Origin: SG8-38 sp041576815
GTDB taxonomy: Bacteria; Myxococcota_A; Polyangia; Polyangiales; Houyiibacteriaceae
Length of the DNA: 64,000 nt
Assembly (NCBI GenBank): GCA_041576815.1
Contig: JBFGKE010000001.1
Location: 166,421-230,420, forward strand
Reading direction: 5' to 3'
The number at the start of each line of letters is the position of its first letter. Position 1 is the first letter of the stretch. The notes beneath the pieces are model-generated. The model ran no database searches, was not told the DNA's origin, and worked only from the letters and a program-made list of their open reading frames with translations. Position numbers and translations under genes: made by a program. Shown here piece by piece: positions 26,664 through 35,503 of this stretch.

Positions 26664-28313
26664 ATGCGCATTGGGACGTCCTACAAGCAGCATCCTGGGC
26701 TCGCGGAGACGTGGGATGCGATCGTCATCGGATCGGGGATCGGCGGGCTCTCGGTGGCGGCCACGCTATCGAAGCTTGCGGGTCAGCGCGTGCTCGTTCT
26801 CGAGCGGCACTACACCGCCGGCGGGTTCACGCACACGTTCCGGCGACCGGGGTACGAGTGGGATGTCGGGATTCACTACATTGGAGACGTGTCGCACCCG
26901 AAAGCCGTGGGGCGGCGGCTGTTCGATTTCCTCACCGACGGAGAGCTCGAGTGGGCTGACATGGGCGAGGTCTACGATCGCATCATCCTCGGCGACAACG
27001 CATACGACTTCGTGAAGGGTCGCGAGAATTTCCGCGCGAAGATGCACGAGTACTTTCCAGACGACAAAGCCGCAATCGACGAATACCTCGACAAGGTCCT
27101 GGCGACGGCCAAGAAGGCGAGCCTGTTCTTTGCCGAAAAGGCCGTCCCACCGATCGTGTCCACGCTCTTCGGCGGTGCGATGCGTAGGCCCGGACTGAGG
27201 GAGGCCAACCGAACGACCCGCGAGGTCCTCGAAGAGATCACGCAGAACCAGGAGCTCATCGGCGTCCTCACCGGTCAGTTCGGCGACTACGGCTTGGTGC
27301 CCGCGGAAAGCAGCTTTTTCATGCATGCGATGCTCGTCTCGCACTATTTGCGGGGCGCGGGCTATCCGGTAGGCGGGGCCTCGCGCATCGCCGCCACGAT
27401 CCTTCCCGTGATCGAGCGAGCGGGGGGCGAGGTCGTCACGAACGCCGAAGTCCGCGAGATCGTGATCGAAAAGGGCAAGGCCGTTGGCGTCCGGCTCGAA
27501 GACGGCCGCGAGCTGAGGGCGCCGACGGTGATCAGCAACGCAGGCGTCCTCAACACGTTCGAGCACCTCCTGCCCTCCGACGTCGCGTCCGAGGCGGGTT
27601 TTTCGAGCAGGGCGCGCGAGGTAGGCAACTCGATCGCGCACCTCTCGCTCTACATTGGACTGAAGGGCACCACCGAGGAGCTTCAGCTCGAGAAGACCAA
27701 CCTGTGGATCTACCGGGACCACGACCACGAGAAGAACTTCGCGGAGTTCCGGCGCGACATCAACGCGCCGCTCCCAGTCGTCTACCTCTCGTTCCCTTCC
27801 GCCAAAGACCCGGACTTCCAACGTCGCTTTCCGGGCCGCTCGACGATCGAAGCGATCACGCTCGGCCCCTACGAGCCGTTTCGACGCTGGGCCGACACGA
27901 GCTGGAAAAAGCGAGGCAGCGAGTACGAGGAGCTCAAGCAGAGCCTTTCGGACCGCCTGCTCGAAACGCTCTACGCGCACGTGCCGACGGCGCGCGGAAG
28001 GATCGAAATCGCCGAGCTCTCGACGCCCTTGACGACAAGCAACTTCGCCGCGCATCCGGACGGCGCGATCTACGGTCTTGCGCACTCGCCGACGCGCTTT
28101 CAGGCCCGCTGGCTGCGTCCGCGTACGCCGATCAAGGGCCTGTATCTGACAGGCGCAGACGTCGTGAGCGCGGGCCTCATGGGGGCGTTGATGGGAGGCA
28201 TGAGCTGCAGCTCCGCCGTGCTCAAAGGCAACGTGCTCGGCCAGGTGCTCAAGCACCAGGCGCAAAGCTTGCGCGCCAAAGCGCCCATACCGCCTTCGAC
28301 TGCCGAAGCCTGA
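26664..28313 (+). CDS. FAD-dependent oxidoreductase (RetSat/phytoene desaturase-like)
   Basis: This 549-residue protein opens with a dinucleotide-binding motif (DAIVIGSGIGGLSVAATLSKL, GxGxxG at about residues 22-27) and ERHYTAGGFTHTF, typical of carotenoid desaturases and all-trans-retinol 13,14-reductases. A second conserved patch near the C-terminus (GLYLTGADVVSAGLMGALMGG) closes the FAD site. Residues in between (GIHYIGDV, YPVGGASRIA) match the RetSat-like branch. A lipid or isoprenoid substrate is likely, but the reaction is not assignable. It starts 13 bases after tyrS and may be read through from it. Confidence 0.8.
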   Translation: MRIGTSYKQHPGLAETWDAIVIGSGIGGLSVAATLSKLAGQRVLVLERHYTAGGFTHTFRRPGYEWDVGIHYIGDVSHPKAVGRRLFDFLTDGELEWADMGEVYDRIILGDNAYDFVKGRENFRAKMHEYFPDDKAAIDEYLDKVLATAKKASLFFAEKAVPPIVSTLFGGAMRRPGLREANRTTREVLEEITQNQELIGVLTGQFGDYGLVPAESSFFMHAMLVSHYLRGAGYPVGGASRIAATILPVIERAGGEVVTNAEVREIVIEKGKAVGVRLEDGRELRAPTVISNAGVLNTFEHLLPSDVASEAGFSSRAREVGNSIAHLSLYIGLKGTTEELQLEKTNLWIYRDHDHEKNFAEFRRDINAPLPVVYLSFPSAKDPDFQRRFPGRSTIEAITLGPYEPFRRWADTSWKKRGSEYEELKQSLSDRLLETLYAHVPTARGRIEIAELSTPLTTSNFAAHPDGAIYGLAHSPTRFQARWLRPRTPIKGLYLTGADVVSAGLMGALMGGMSCSSAVLKGNVLGQVLKHQAQSLRAKAPIPPSTAEA

Positions 28314-28361
28314 CCGCATTCGCCTCGCCGGCCGGTCGTGATTCGGTATTCTAGATGAATC

Positions 28362-28946
28362 ATGACTCCACTCGACCTCGAGCATCCGGTTTGGGAGCAG
28401 GTTTACATGGTGGCACCGCTCACCATCGTCGGAACCCGCGAGCCCGATGGCACGTACGACCTCGCGCCGAAGCATCTCGCGATCCCCATGAGCTGGGAGG
28501 ACCACTTCGGTTTCGTTTGCACGCCGTCCCATGCGACCTTCGTCAACGCGCGTAGGGAGGGCTGCTTCACGGTCAGCTTCCCGAGGCCCGATCAGATCGT
28601 GCTCACCAGTTTGGCTGCTGCGCCGCGCTGTGACGACGACCACAAGCACACGCTCGAAGCGATTCCCACCGTACCGGCGCGAAAAGTCGAGGGCGTCCTG
28701 CTCGAAAACGCCTACCTGCACTTCGAGTGCGAGCTCGACCGCATCGTCGACGGCCTCGGGCAGAACAGCCTCATCATCGGCCGGATCGTGGCGGCGTCGG
28801 TGGCAGAGGAGAGCCGGAGATACAGGGACCGCGACGCCCAAGAGATGATCGCCCACTCTCCGATGCTGGCCTATCTGCACCCGGGTCGATTCGCCGAGAT
28901 TGTGCAGACCCAGGCGTTCCCGTACCACGTCGGCTTCAAACGCTGA
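28362..28946 (+). CDS. Flavin reductase-like FMN-binding protein
   Basis: This 194-residue protein looks like a split-barrel flavin reductase domain (PF01613 type), with the opening VAPLTIVGTREPDGTYDLAPKHLAIPMSW and NARREGCFTVSFPRPDQI strands. The NTR-like active-site residues are not obvious. The ATG at 28362 was used. It lies between an FAD oxidoreductase and an M20 peptidase with gaps of 48 and 7 bases, suggesting one transcript. It might supply reduced flavin to a neighbour, but this is inference. Confidence 0.65.
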   Translation: MTPLDLEHPVWEQVYMVAPLTIVGTREPDGTYDLAPKHLAIPMSWEDHFGFVCTPSHATFVNARREGCFTVSFPRPDQIVLTSLAAAPRCDDDHKHTLEAIPTVPARKVEGVLLENAYLHFECELDRIVDGLGQNSLIIGRIVAASVAEESRRYRDRDAQEMIAHSPMLAYLHPGRFAEIVQTQAFPYHVGFKR

Positions 28947-28953
28947 GCGTTCG

Positions 28954-30138
28954 ATGCCCCCTGATCTTCCAACGCGAATTCTCGACTACCTCGATGGGCA
29001 GCGCGCCGAGATGACGACGCTTCTCGAGCGACTCGTCCTGTGCGAATCACCCTCGGGAGACCCGGCGTCGCTCGGTCACATGCTCGAGCTGCTGTCGGCG
29101 GCGTTCGCCGAACGAAGCTTTAGGCCGCGCATTCTGTCGGGCAAGGAGAGCGGCGGGATGCTGCTTGCCATGCCCGTCGACCGGGCCCGCCACCGTCCGC
29201 ACCAGCTCGTGCTCGGGCACTGCGACACGGTGTGGCCAACCGGAACTCTGCAAACCATGCCTGTGCGGATCGAGAACGGCGTGTTTTGGGGGCCGGGCTC
29301 CTACGACATGAAGGCAGGATTGGTCCAGGGGCTCTTTGCGCTTCAATCGCTCGCCGCGGCCGGCGCCAACGCGCTGCCGGTGACGCCGGTGTTTTTCATC
29401 AACTCCGACGAGGAGGTCGGGAGCCACGACTCGACCCGGGTGATCACGCGTCTGGCGAGAGGCGCAGACCGATGTTTCGTGCTCGAGCCGTCACTCGGCG
29501 CCGAGGGCGAGCTCAAAACCGCTCGAAAAGGGGTCGGGCGCTTCACCATCACGGTTCGCGGCAAAGCCGCCCATGCCGGTCTCGATCCAGGCAAAGGCGC
29601 CAGCGCCATCCTCGAGCTCTCCCACATCATCCAAAAGCTGTTCGCGCTCAACGATCCCGAACGAGGCGTCACGGTCAACGTCGGCACCATCGATGGCGGC
29701 CTCAGCCCGAACGTGATCGCGCCCGAGAGCAAAGCCACGGTAGATGTCCGAGTGCCGACCCGGGAAGACGCCGAGCGCATCGAGGCGACGATTCATGGCA
29801 TCACCGCCGAGACGCCAGGAACCGAGGTCGTGATCGAGGGCGCGGTTCGGCGTCCCCCCATGGAGCGGACGCCCCGCAACCAGCGCCTTTGGCGCCTCGC
29901 GGAGCGAGCCGCCGAAGAGCTCGGAATCCGCATCCAGCAGGCGACGGCCGGCGGCGGCTCGGACGGCAACACGACGAGCCAGTATGCACCCACGCTCGAT
30001 GGCCTTGGCGCAGTTGGGGCCGGCGCCCACGCGAGCCACGAGCACCTCGTCCTCGACAGAATGGTGGAGCGCGCCGCGCTCTTGGCACGGTTGCTCGCGT
30101 TTCCGCCGCTCGACGACGCCTCTCCGCGGGACGCCTAG
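28954..30138 (+). CDS. M20-family metallopeptidase (carboxypeptidase G2-like)
   Basis: This 394-residue M20 peptidase has the metal-site residues in order: His in LGHCDTVWPTGT, bridging Asp in GPGSYDMKAG, the catalytic Glu-Glu in NSDEEVGSHDS, and a distal His in HASHEHLVLD. The dimerisation domain is about 200-310. Overall layout is like glutamate carboxypeptidase/CPG2, removing C-terminal glutamate or a similar residue from small substrates. ATG 28954 gives a compact N-terminus. Its TAG stop overlaps the TAG of the convergent glutamate-cysteine ligase gene in a shared CTAG. Confidence 0.88.
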   Translation: MPPDLPTRILDYLDGQRAEMTTLLERLVLCESPSGDPASLGHMLELLSAAFAERSFRPRILSGKESGGMLLAMPVDRARHRPHQLVLGHCDTVWPTGTLQTMPVRIENGVFWGPGSYDMKAGLVQGLFALQSLAAAGANALPVTPVFFINSDEEVGSHDSTRVITRLARGADRCFVLEPSLGAEGELKTARKGVGRFTITVRGKAAHAGLDPGKGASAILELSHIIQKLFALNDPERGVTVNVGTIDGGLSPNVIAPESKATVDVRVPTREDAERIEATIHGITAETPGTEVVIEGAVRRPPMERTPRNQRLWRLAERAAEELGIRIQQATAGGGSDGNTTSQYAPTLDGLGAVGAGAHASHEHLVLDRMVERAALLARLLAFPPLDDASPRDA

Positions 30139-31526
30139 ACCTTTGCCGCACCGATCACGGCGTCGCGCGAAGGCAGGTCATCCGGCACGTCAGCCAGCAA
30201 GACATCTGCCGGGCATCGCGCGCCCTCGAGCAGCGCGCGAAGAGGGCGCAGGAGCACCGTCTCGTCTTCACCGGCGTGGTTGCGGTCGCCGATGCGCCGA
30301 AGGCCCGCCTCCGCGAGCTCGAGCACCTCGCCCGCCAAGTCCGCTGCGTCGCGGTTCATGAACTTCGCGTGAAGACCGTGTCGGGCGAGGGAATCGCGTT
30401 GGCGCTCGACATCCGGATATGCCCAAGGATCAACGAGCCCCTCGAGCGCTCTGAAGCTCTCATCATCGTAGAGCAGACCTTTCCATAGCGCGGGGACGGC
30501 AAAGGAGAGCTCTGGACGCTGCGCATCGGCGCCGCGATACTCGAGCGTGCTCTTCAGTCGCACTTCGGGGAAGAGTGTGCTCAGGTGCATCACCCAGTCT
30601 TTGTAGCGCGCTCGCACGTCCTCGAACCCCTGCTCCATGAACGCGCGGAACGTCTGCCCCGTGTTGTAGTACGCCTTGCGGTTACGCTTCACGAGAAACA
30701 TCGGCGCATCGAGCGCCCACTCGACGTAGTCCCGATAGCGAGGCTGGTCTTTCCAAGCAAACGGCAAGAGCCCGGAGCGATCTGGGTCCATGTGGAGCCA
30801 CGTGAGCGCCCGATAGGACCGATAGTCACTGCGTTTGCCGCTTTCCCAAGGGCTGTTCGCGAACATCGCAGTCACCAGCGGCTGTGCGCGAAGGCCCACC
30901 CGGAGCTTCCGCATGGCGTCTTCCTCGGACGCGTAGTCGAGGTTCGCCTGCACGGTGCAGGTCTTGGTCATCATCTCGGCCGCCATCGTGCCGCGCGTCG
31001 GCAGGTAGCGGCGCATCACGTCGTAGCGCATCTTGGGGACCCAGCCGAGCTCCTCGACCGACGCAAAGGGGTGATAGCCGAGCGAAAGCCACACGAGCCC
31101 CAGCTCCTCGATGACCGGCTGAAGCGCGGCCCAGTGCGCATCCGATTCTGCTTTGCCTTCGTGCACCGTCGTGAACGGCGAGCCCGAGAGCTCGATTTGG
31201 GATCCGGGCTCGAGTGTGATCGACCCGTCCTTGCGGCGGAGTGCGACGATCGGCCCTGCGGCGGTCTCCCGCTCGGGCTCCCAGCCCTGGTTTCGAATCA
31301 GCTGGTCGAAGATCGCGACGACACTGACCTGGCCGTCGTAGGGAAGGTGCTCGCCTCCGCTGGCCCGCACCGCGAACCGCTCCGCCTCGGTGCCGATTCG
31401 CCACTCTGCCCGTGGCGTCTCCGAGTCGTAAAACAGTGCAAGCAGGTCATCGATCCCGCGAAGCGGCGCATCGGGTGTTGGCAACGTGTCCTCTAGGTCC
31501 GCCCGTCGGGCGCCGGACCCTACCAC
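30135..31526 (-). CDS. gshA: Glutamate-cysteine ligase (plant/EgtA-like GCS2 family)
   Basis: This 463-residue ATP-dependent ligase joins glutamate and cysteine, the first step of glutathione synthesis. Motifs of the GCS2 (plant-type) group are RIGTEAERFAV, GSITLEPGSQIELSGSP, EELGWVPKMRYDVMRRYLP and MTKTCTVQANLDYASE. EgtA, the related enzyme of ergothioneine synthesis, is an alternative assignment. GTG 31526 is taken as start; TTG 31484, with a GAGG four bases or so before it, is possible. No gshB is seen nearby. It is divergent from pyrE with about 80 bases between. Confidence 0.88.
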   Translation of the reverse strand: MVGSGARRADLEDTLPTPDAPLRGIDDLLALFYDSETPRAEWRIGTEAERFAVRASGGEHLPYDGQVSVVAIFDQLIRNQGWEPERETAAGPIVALRRKDGSITLEPGSQIELSGSPFTTVHEGKAESDAHWAALQPVIEELGLVWLSLGYHPFASVEELGWVPKMRYDVMRRYLPTRGTMAAEMMTKTCTVQANLDYASEEDAMRKLRVGLRAQPLVTAMFANSPWESGKRSDYRSYRALTWLHMDPDRSGLLPFAWKDQPRYRDYVEWALDAPMFLVKRNRKAYYNTGQTFRAFMEQGFEDVRARYKDWVMHLSTLFPEVRLKSTLEYRGADAQRPELSFAVPALWKGLLYDDESFRALEGLVDPWAYPDVERQRDSLARHGLHAKFMNRDAADLAGEVLELAEAGLRRIGDRNHAGEDETVLLRPLRALLEGARCPADVLLADVPDDLPSRDAVIGAAKV

Positions 31527-31605
31527 GAAGGTCGCACGCGTGCCCCCCCGGGCCCCGGTTCGAAACGAGGTTGCGCCGGCCGGCCGGACGTGGTGGAACA
31601 CCCCC

Positions 31606-32154
31606 GTGGATCGTTTGCTCGAGCTTCTTCGGGAACGTGGTTTCCGGCGTGGCCATTTCGTGTTGAGCTCCGGACGCGAGAGCGACTTCTTCATCGACTG
31701 CAAGCCGGCGGTCTTGTCGGCAGAAGGGCATGCGCTGGTCGGGAAGGCGCTCCTCCAGAGAATTCGCGAGGCCTTCGGCCCGGTGAACGCCGTGGCGGGC
31801 GTCGAGCTCGGCGGATGTCCGCTCGCGTCGGCGGTGGCTCAGGCGTCTTGGTCGAACGGACCGCCGCTCGATGCGGTTTACGTCCGCAAAGCGAGCAAAC
31901 GGCACGGCACACGGAAGCTCCTGGAGGGCGCCGGTCATCTGGCACCGGGTGCAAAGCTCGCGGTCGTCGAGGATACGGTCACGACGGGCGGCTCCACGCG
32001 TCGCGCCATTCAGGCCATCCGCGAGGCGGGCTTCGACGTGGAGGGCGTCGTCACCGTGGTCGACCGCCTCGAAGGTGGCGCCACGGCCATTCGAGACGAG
32101 GGCGTGCGATTCAGCGCGCTCTACGATCGCAGCGACTTCATGGAGGATCCATGA
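31606..32154 (+). CDS. pyrE: Orotate phosphoribosyltransferase
   Basis: This 182-residue enzyme makes OMP from orotate and PRPP in pyrimidine synthesis. It has the opening LRERGFRRGHFVLSSGRESDFFIDCK, the VRKASKRHGT segment with the catalytic-loop region, and the PRPP motif VVEDTVTTGGSTRRAIQAI. GTG 31606 was chosen as it gives the normal length. Its stop overlaps the ATG of the following lipoprotein gene by four bases (ATGA). Confidence 0.93.
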   Translation: MDRLLELLRERGFRRGHFVLSSGRESDFFIDCKPAVLSAEGHALVGKALLQRIREAFGPVNAVAGVELGGCPLASAVAQASWSNGPPLDAVYVRKASKRHGTRKLLEGAGHLAPGAKLAVVEDTVTTGGSTRRAIQAIREAGFDVEGVVTVVDRLEGGATAIRDEGVRFSALYDRSDFMEDP

Positions 32155-32795
32155 GACGGGCCGGGCTGTTGATCATCGCCGCTTCTCTCTGCGTCGCCGG
32201 CTGCAAGCCCCAGAAGATCTCGATGGACCCGGGCGCACGCACCTTCACGCCCGATTCCTACAGGCGGGTGTGGGACGCCTGGACTCGGGAAAAGGAGTCC
32301 TTCGCGTGGAAAGAGCTCTCCCACGAGATCTTCGTCTCGGCGACCTTCGAATCGTGGGAGTTTCGATGGGCGTACGTGGTTCGGTACGCGCACGACTACA
32401 GCCTGACCCCTGAAGCGCGAGACGAGATGCTCCAAGCCAGTCTCTCGAGCTCGCGGCAGGAGCATCGGTTCTTCGTGACGCTTTCCGGGATGGACTTTCG
32501 CGAGTCGAACCTCGCCGGCAAGACATCGGCATGGCGCGTGCTGCTCGTCGACCCGTCGGGGAACCAGACCGTGCCGGTGCTGATGGAGCGGGTGAGGCGG
32601 CCGACCGCCGTCGACCGGGTCTACTTCCCGCAGGTCAATGCCTTCCGTCAGACGTTCCGGGTCACATTTCCCGCCGTGGAGGCCGACGGCCGCCAAACCA
32701 TCCCCGAAGACGCCGAATTCGTCATTCTTCGCTTCACAGGCGCCCGGGGCAGGGCCGACCTCCGATGGCAGCTGCGGCCGTCTCAGGGCGGCTGA
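32151..32795 (+). CDS. Predicted lipoprotein of unknown function
   Basis: This 214-residue protein has a lipoprotein signal peptide (LLIIAASLCVAGC, lipidated Cys18). The mature part begins KPQKISMDPGARTFTPDSYRRVWDAWTREKE and is mixed alpha/beta with no cysteines, repeats or catalytic motif that I recognise. The strand-rich middle (AWRVLLVDPSGNQTVPV) suggests a small beta domain. It is translationally coupled to pyrE through an ATGA overlap, although a functional link to pyrimidine synthesis is unlikely. The family looks like a myxobacterial hypothetical, which is a guess. Confidence 0.75.
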   Translation: MRRAGLLIIAASLCVAGCKPQKISMDPGARTFTPDSYRRVWDAWTREKESFAWKELSHEIFVSATFESWEFRWAYVVRYAHDYSLTPEARDEMLQASLSSSRQEHRFFVTLSGMDFRESNLAGKTSAWRVLLVDPSGNQTVPVLMERVRRPTAVDRVYFPQVNAFRQTFRVTFPAVEADGRQTIPEDAEFVILRFTGARGRADLRWQLRPSQGG

Positions 32796-32801
32796 AGAAG
32801 T

Positions 32802-32831
32802 TTGACAGCGTCGATCCCGGGTCGCTATGAT
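32802..32831 (+). promoter_or_regulatory. Strong sigma70-type promoter before the HEAT-repeat lipoprotein
   Basis: A perfect TTGACA (32802-32807) is followed, after an 18-base spacer, by TATGAT (32826-32831), 5 of 6 matches to the -10 consensus. It lies seven bases past the stop of the previous gene and about 60 bases before ATG 32892. Confidence 0.65.
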
Positions 32832-32891
32832 TCTGTTGTCGCGTAAGCCTTCGTAACAAATGGGGAAACGGGTTCACGCGGGGAGGTCCGA

Positions 32892-34580
32892 ATGATTGTG
32901 CGCCACAGGGGGTGGGCGGTTGCAGTTCTCGTTGCAGCGCTCGGGTTGGGTTGTCACGCCGCCGAAGACGATCCGGAAGGTCAGGCCAGTGAGCTGTCGG
33001 ATCCGGTTCGGCGCGAAAACGCCATCTTCAACTTGAAGAAGATCTACACCGAGACGCTCGCGGCCAACGGCGGCGACCGTTCGAGCGCCGGCGTGCAGGA
33101 GGTGGCGGACGACATCGTCGGTCCGCTGACGCAGGCCTATCTCGACTACCCGGAGGATCGGATCAACGGGCTCGGCATTCTCGACCTGCTGTACGAAATG
33201 CAGGATCCGCGAAGCCTTCCTGCGCTGACCGAAGCGCTCAACTGGCGCAACGAGGTGTCCGAGGACCATGCGATTCGCGCTGCGCAGACGATCCAAGGAA
33301 TGGACGTGCCAGCCGCGGAGCGGCCCGACGTCATTCAAACGCTTTCGAGCTCGCTCGAGCGCATCACGGATTCGCGCACGGTCGACAACAAGATGCGCGT
33401 CGCGATGATTCGCGCGCTCGGCTCGCTCGAGGACCGCGGAGCGACGCAGATCCTCACGAAGATTGCGACCAAGCAGGACGAGAAGCAGAACTTCCTGATC
33501 AACCGTCTGGCCGCGCAGCAGCTCGGCGAGCTCAAGGATCCCGCGGCGATTCCAGCGCTGATTCAATGCCTGTTCTTGTTTGCGCCCAACCGGCCCGAGC
33601 TGCGCATGAACGACGTCGCGGCCGAGGCGCTGATCCTGATCGGCCGCCCCTCTCTCAAACCGCTGCTCGGAGTCCTCGCGGGCAAGGATGCTACGGCAAA
33701 CGCGATCGCAGAGCAGTACATCGGCGCGATCAAGGCCAGACGGCCGGACCTCGCCAACCAGATGACCGTTCGGCAGGTCACCGGTGGCGAAGCGAGCTTT
33801 GCGCTCGGCGCGCTCGGTTTCTCGGAGGCCCTCGACCCGCTCCTGAACGAGGCCACCTCTTCGGACACGGCCCGCAAGCTCAACGCGGCGATCGCGCTCG
33901 TTCGTATCAACGCACCGGCCGCGGAGAGGGACCGCGTCCGGTCGACCTTGAAGAAGGTCTACGGGGAGCTGCCCAAGGGCCTTGAGGGGGTCCGCATGAG
34001 GGGTCAGCTCCTCGCGGCAATTGCCCACACCTACGACGCCGAGATGATGCCGTTCATCCTCGAACAGGTCACGGACACGAAGGCCAACCCAGAGGTCCGG
34101 CTGATCGCGGTTCAGAACTACGCGCTGCTCGCCAACGAAGCGGAGGCTGCCAAGCTGGCGGCGGCCATCGCGGCTGAAAAACCATCCGAGGCGGGCGGGT
34201 ATCGGGAAAAGTTCGAGGAGCGAAAGCCGTTGCTCGATCTCGCGAAGGAGTGCGACACGAGCGTCGATTGCTGGATCTCCAAGGCGGGCAGCGCCGACGC
34301 GAACAAGGCGCGTAAGGGCGCTTACATGTTGGGCCGATACGGAAGCGGGAACGACCAGGCCATCGACGCCTTGGTGGGTCAGCTCGGAAGCGACGACCTC
34401 GGTGTTCGTCTCTCGGCCCTGATGGCGACCGATCGAATCGCAAGCAAGGGCAGCACAGCCGCCGTCGCCAAGATCGACGAGCTTCGGACGCGGGAAGAGG
34501 GACAGTCCGTGTGGGCGCGCTTCCGGGGTGAAGCGCTTCCGATCCAGGCGCGCCTCCGAAGCCGTGCGCACAACGGTTGA
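32892..34580 (+). CDS. HEAT-repeat lipoprotein
   Basis: This 562-residue protein has a lipoprotein-like signal peptide (VAALGLGC, Cys21) and helical repeats throughout, in the manner of HEAT/PBS-lyase repeats (for example DPRSLPALTEALNW, DPAAIPALIQCLFL, SEALDPLLNEATS, DQAIDALVGQLGSDD). Such proteins are scaffolds on the cell envelope; no catalytic function is expected. A strong ribosome binding site (GGGAGG, 32881-32886) precedes ATG 32892. It is followed 20 bases later by a PpiC-type lipoprotein on the same strand, so the two probably share the promoter at 32802. Confidence 0.8.
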   Translation: MIVRHRGWAVAVLVAALGLGCHAAEDDPEGQASELSDPVRRENAIFNLKKIYTETLAANGGDRSSAGVQEVADDIVGPLTQAYLDYPEDRINGLGILDLLYEMQDPRSLPALTEALNWRNEVSEDHAIRAAQTIQGMDVPAAERPDVIQTLSSSLERITDSRTVDNKMRVAMIRALGSLEDRGATQILTKIATKQDEKQNFLINRLAAQQLGELKDPAAIPALIQCLFLFAPNRPELRMNDVAAEALILIGRPSLKPLLGVLAGKDATANAIAEQYIGAIKARRPDLANQMTVRQVTGGEASFALGALGFSEALDPLLNEATSSDTARKLNAAIALVRINAPAAERDRVRSTLKKVYGELPKGLEGVRMRGQLLAAIAHTYDAEMMPFILEQVTDTKANPEVRLIAVQNYALLANEAEAAKLAAAIAAEKPSEAGGYREKFEERKPLLDLAKECDTSVDCWISKAGSADANKARKGAYMLGRYGSGNDQAIDALVGQLGSDDLGVRLSALMATDRIASKGSTAAVAKIDELRTREEGQSVWARFRGEALPIQARLRSRAHNG

Positions 34581-34599
34581 GGACCCGCGCGAGTGAGCC

Positions 34600-35493
34600 G
34601 TGGTGCGGACCGTCGCCATCATCGTCGCGTTCGGCGCCATCGTGCTCGCGGGCTGCGCTCCGAGAAAACCGGACTCGGAGACGACGACGGCCCCGCAGCA
34701 GGCCGTCGAGAACGTGGTTGCCCGGGTTGGAGACCGTGCGATCGGAGCCTCCGACGTTCGTGCGAGGATGGCCGCCGAAGGCCTCGACGCCGAGGGCGCC
34801 CTCCAGCAGCTCGTCGACGAGGAGCTTCTCTTGTCCGAGGCGAGACGTCTCGGCTTCTCAGAGGACCGGCAGACCAAGCGCGCGCTCGAGCGGCAAATGG
34901 TCCGCGCGATGCTTCGAGACCTCGAAGCGCAAAACACGCCCGCTTCGATCACGGTCGAGGAGCTGCGCGAGGACTTCGCGCTGCACCGAGAAAAGCTCCA
35001 AGTGCCGGAGCGTCGCCGTTCGTGGCACATCCTCGTCCGCGAGCCCGGTGATGCAGGTCGTTTGCAGGCCGAGTCCATCCTCCGCGACCTGCGCACGGCG
35101 AAAGAGCCGCGCTCCGTCTTCGACCGATATGCGGCCGACGGCTCGGCGGAGCTCAAAGCGGAGGAACTTCCGCCGATTACCCGCAAAGCCTCGATTGAAA
35201 AGCCATACCTCGACGCGGTCTTCGAAGCCGAGTCCGAGGGCCTGATCGATCGGGTCGTGAAGACTTCGTATGGGTGGCACGCGATTTTCGTGGCGGAGAT
35301 CCAGCCCGCGGAACGCAGGACGCTGGCTGACGTCGAGGAGGAAAGCCGCGAGCGGCTCAGTCAGAAGAAGCGCTTCGAGCGGCTGAACGCGATCATCCAG
35401 GGTCTCGAAGCAGATGGGCTCGTCGAGCTCGAGGAAGAGATGGTGGAGCGGCTCGTTTCAGCAAAGGGCCTTCCGCAGCCCGCCCCCAAGTGA
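34600..35493 (+). CDS. PpiC/SurA-like peptidyl-prolyl isomerase lipoprotein
   Basis: This 297-residue protein starts at GTG 34600 and has a lipoprotein signal peptide (AIVLAGC, Cys19). An N-terminal SurA_N-like helical region (about 39-130, VVARVGDRAIGASDVRARMA) is followed by a parvulin domain (about 135-235, RRRSWHILVRE to TSYGWHAIFV). Such proteins help outer-membrane or secreted proteins fold in the periplasm. It closes a lipoprotein pair with the HEAT gene and converges on the LpoA-like gene. Confidence 0.85.
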   Translation: MVRTVAIIVAFGAIVLAGCAPRKPDSETTTAPQQAVENVVARVGDRAIGASDVRARMAAEGLDAEGALQQLVDEELLLSEARRLGFSEDRQTKRALERQMVRAMLRDLEAQNTPASITVEELREDFALHREKLQVPERRRSWHILVREPGDAGRLQAESILRDLRTAKEPRSVFDRYAADGSAELKAEELPPITRKASIEKPYLDAVFEAESEGLIDRVVKTSYGWHAIFVAEIQPAERRTLADVEEESRERLSQKKRFERLNAIIQGLEADGLVELEEEMVERLVSAKGLPQPAPK

Positions 35494-35503
35494 TCGCGAC
35501 GCC

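Noticed and set aside
26766..28928. 720-codon minus-strand frame over the FAD oxidoreductase and flavin reductase
   Set aside because: Arginine/aspartate-rich antisense shadow with no domain; the sense genes have clear cofactor motifs.
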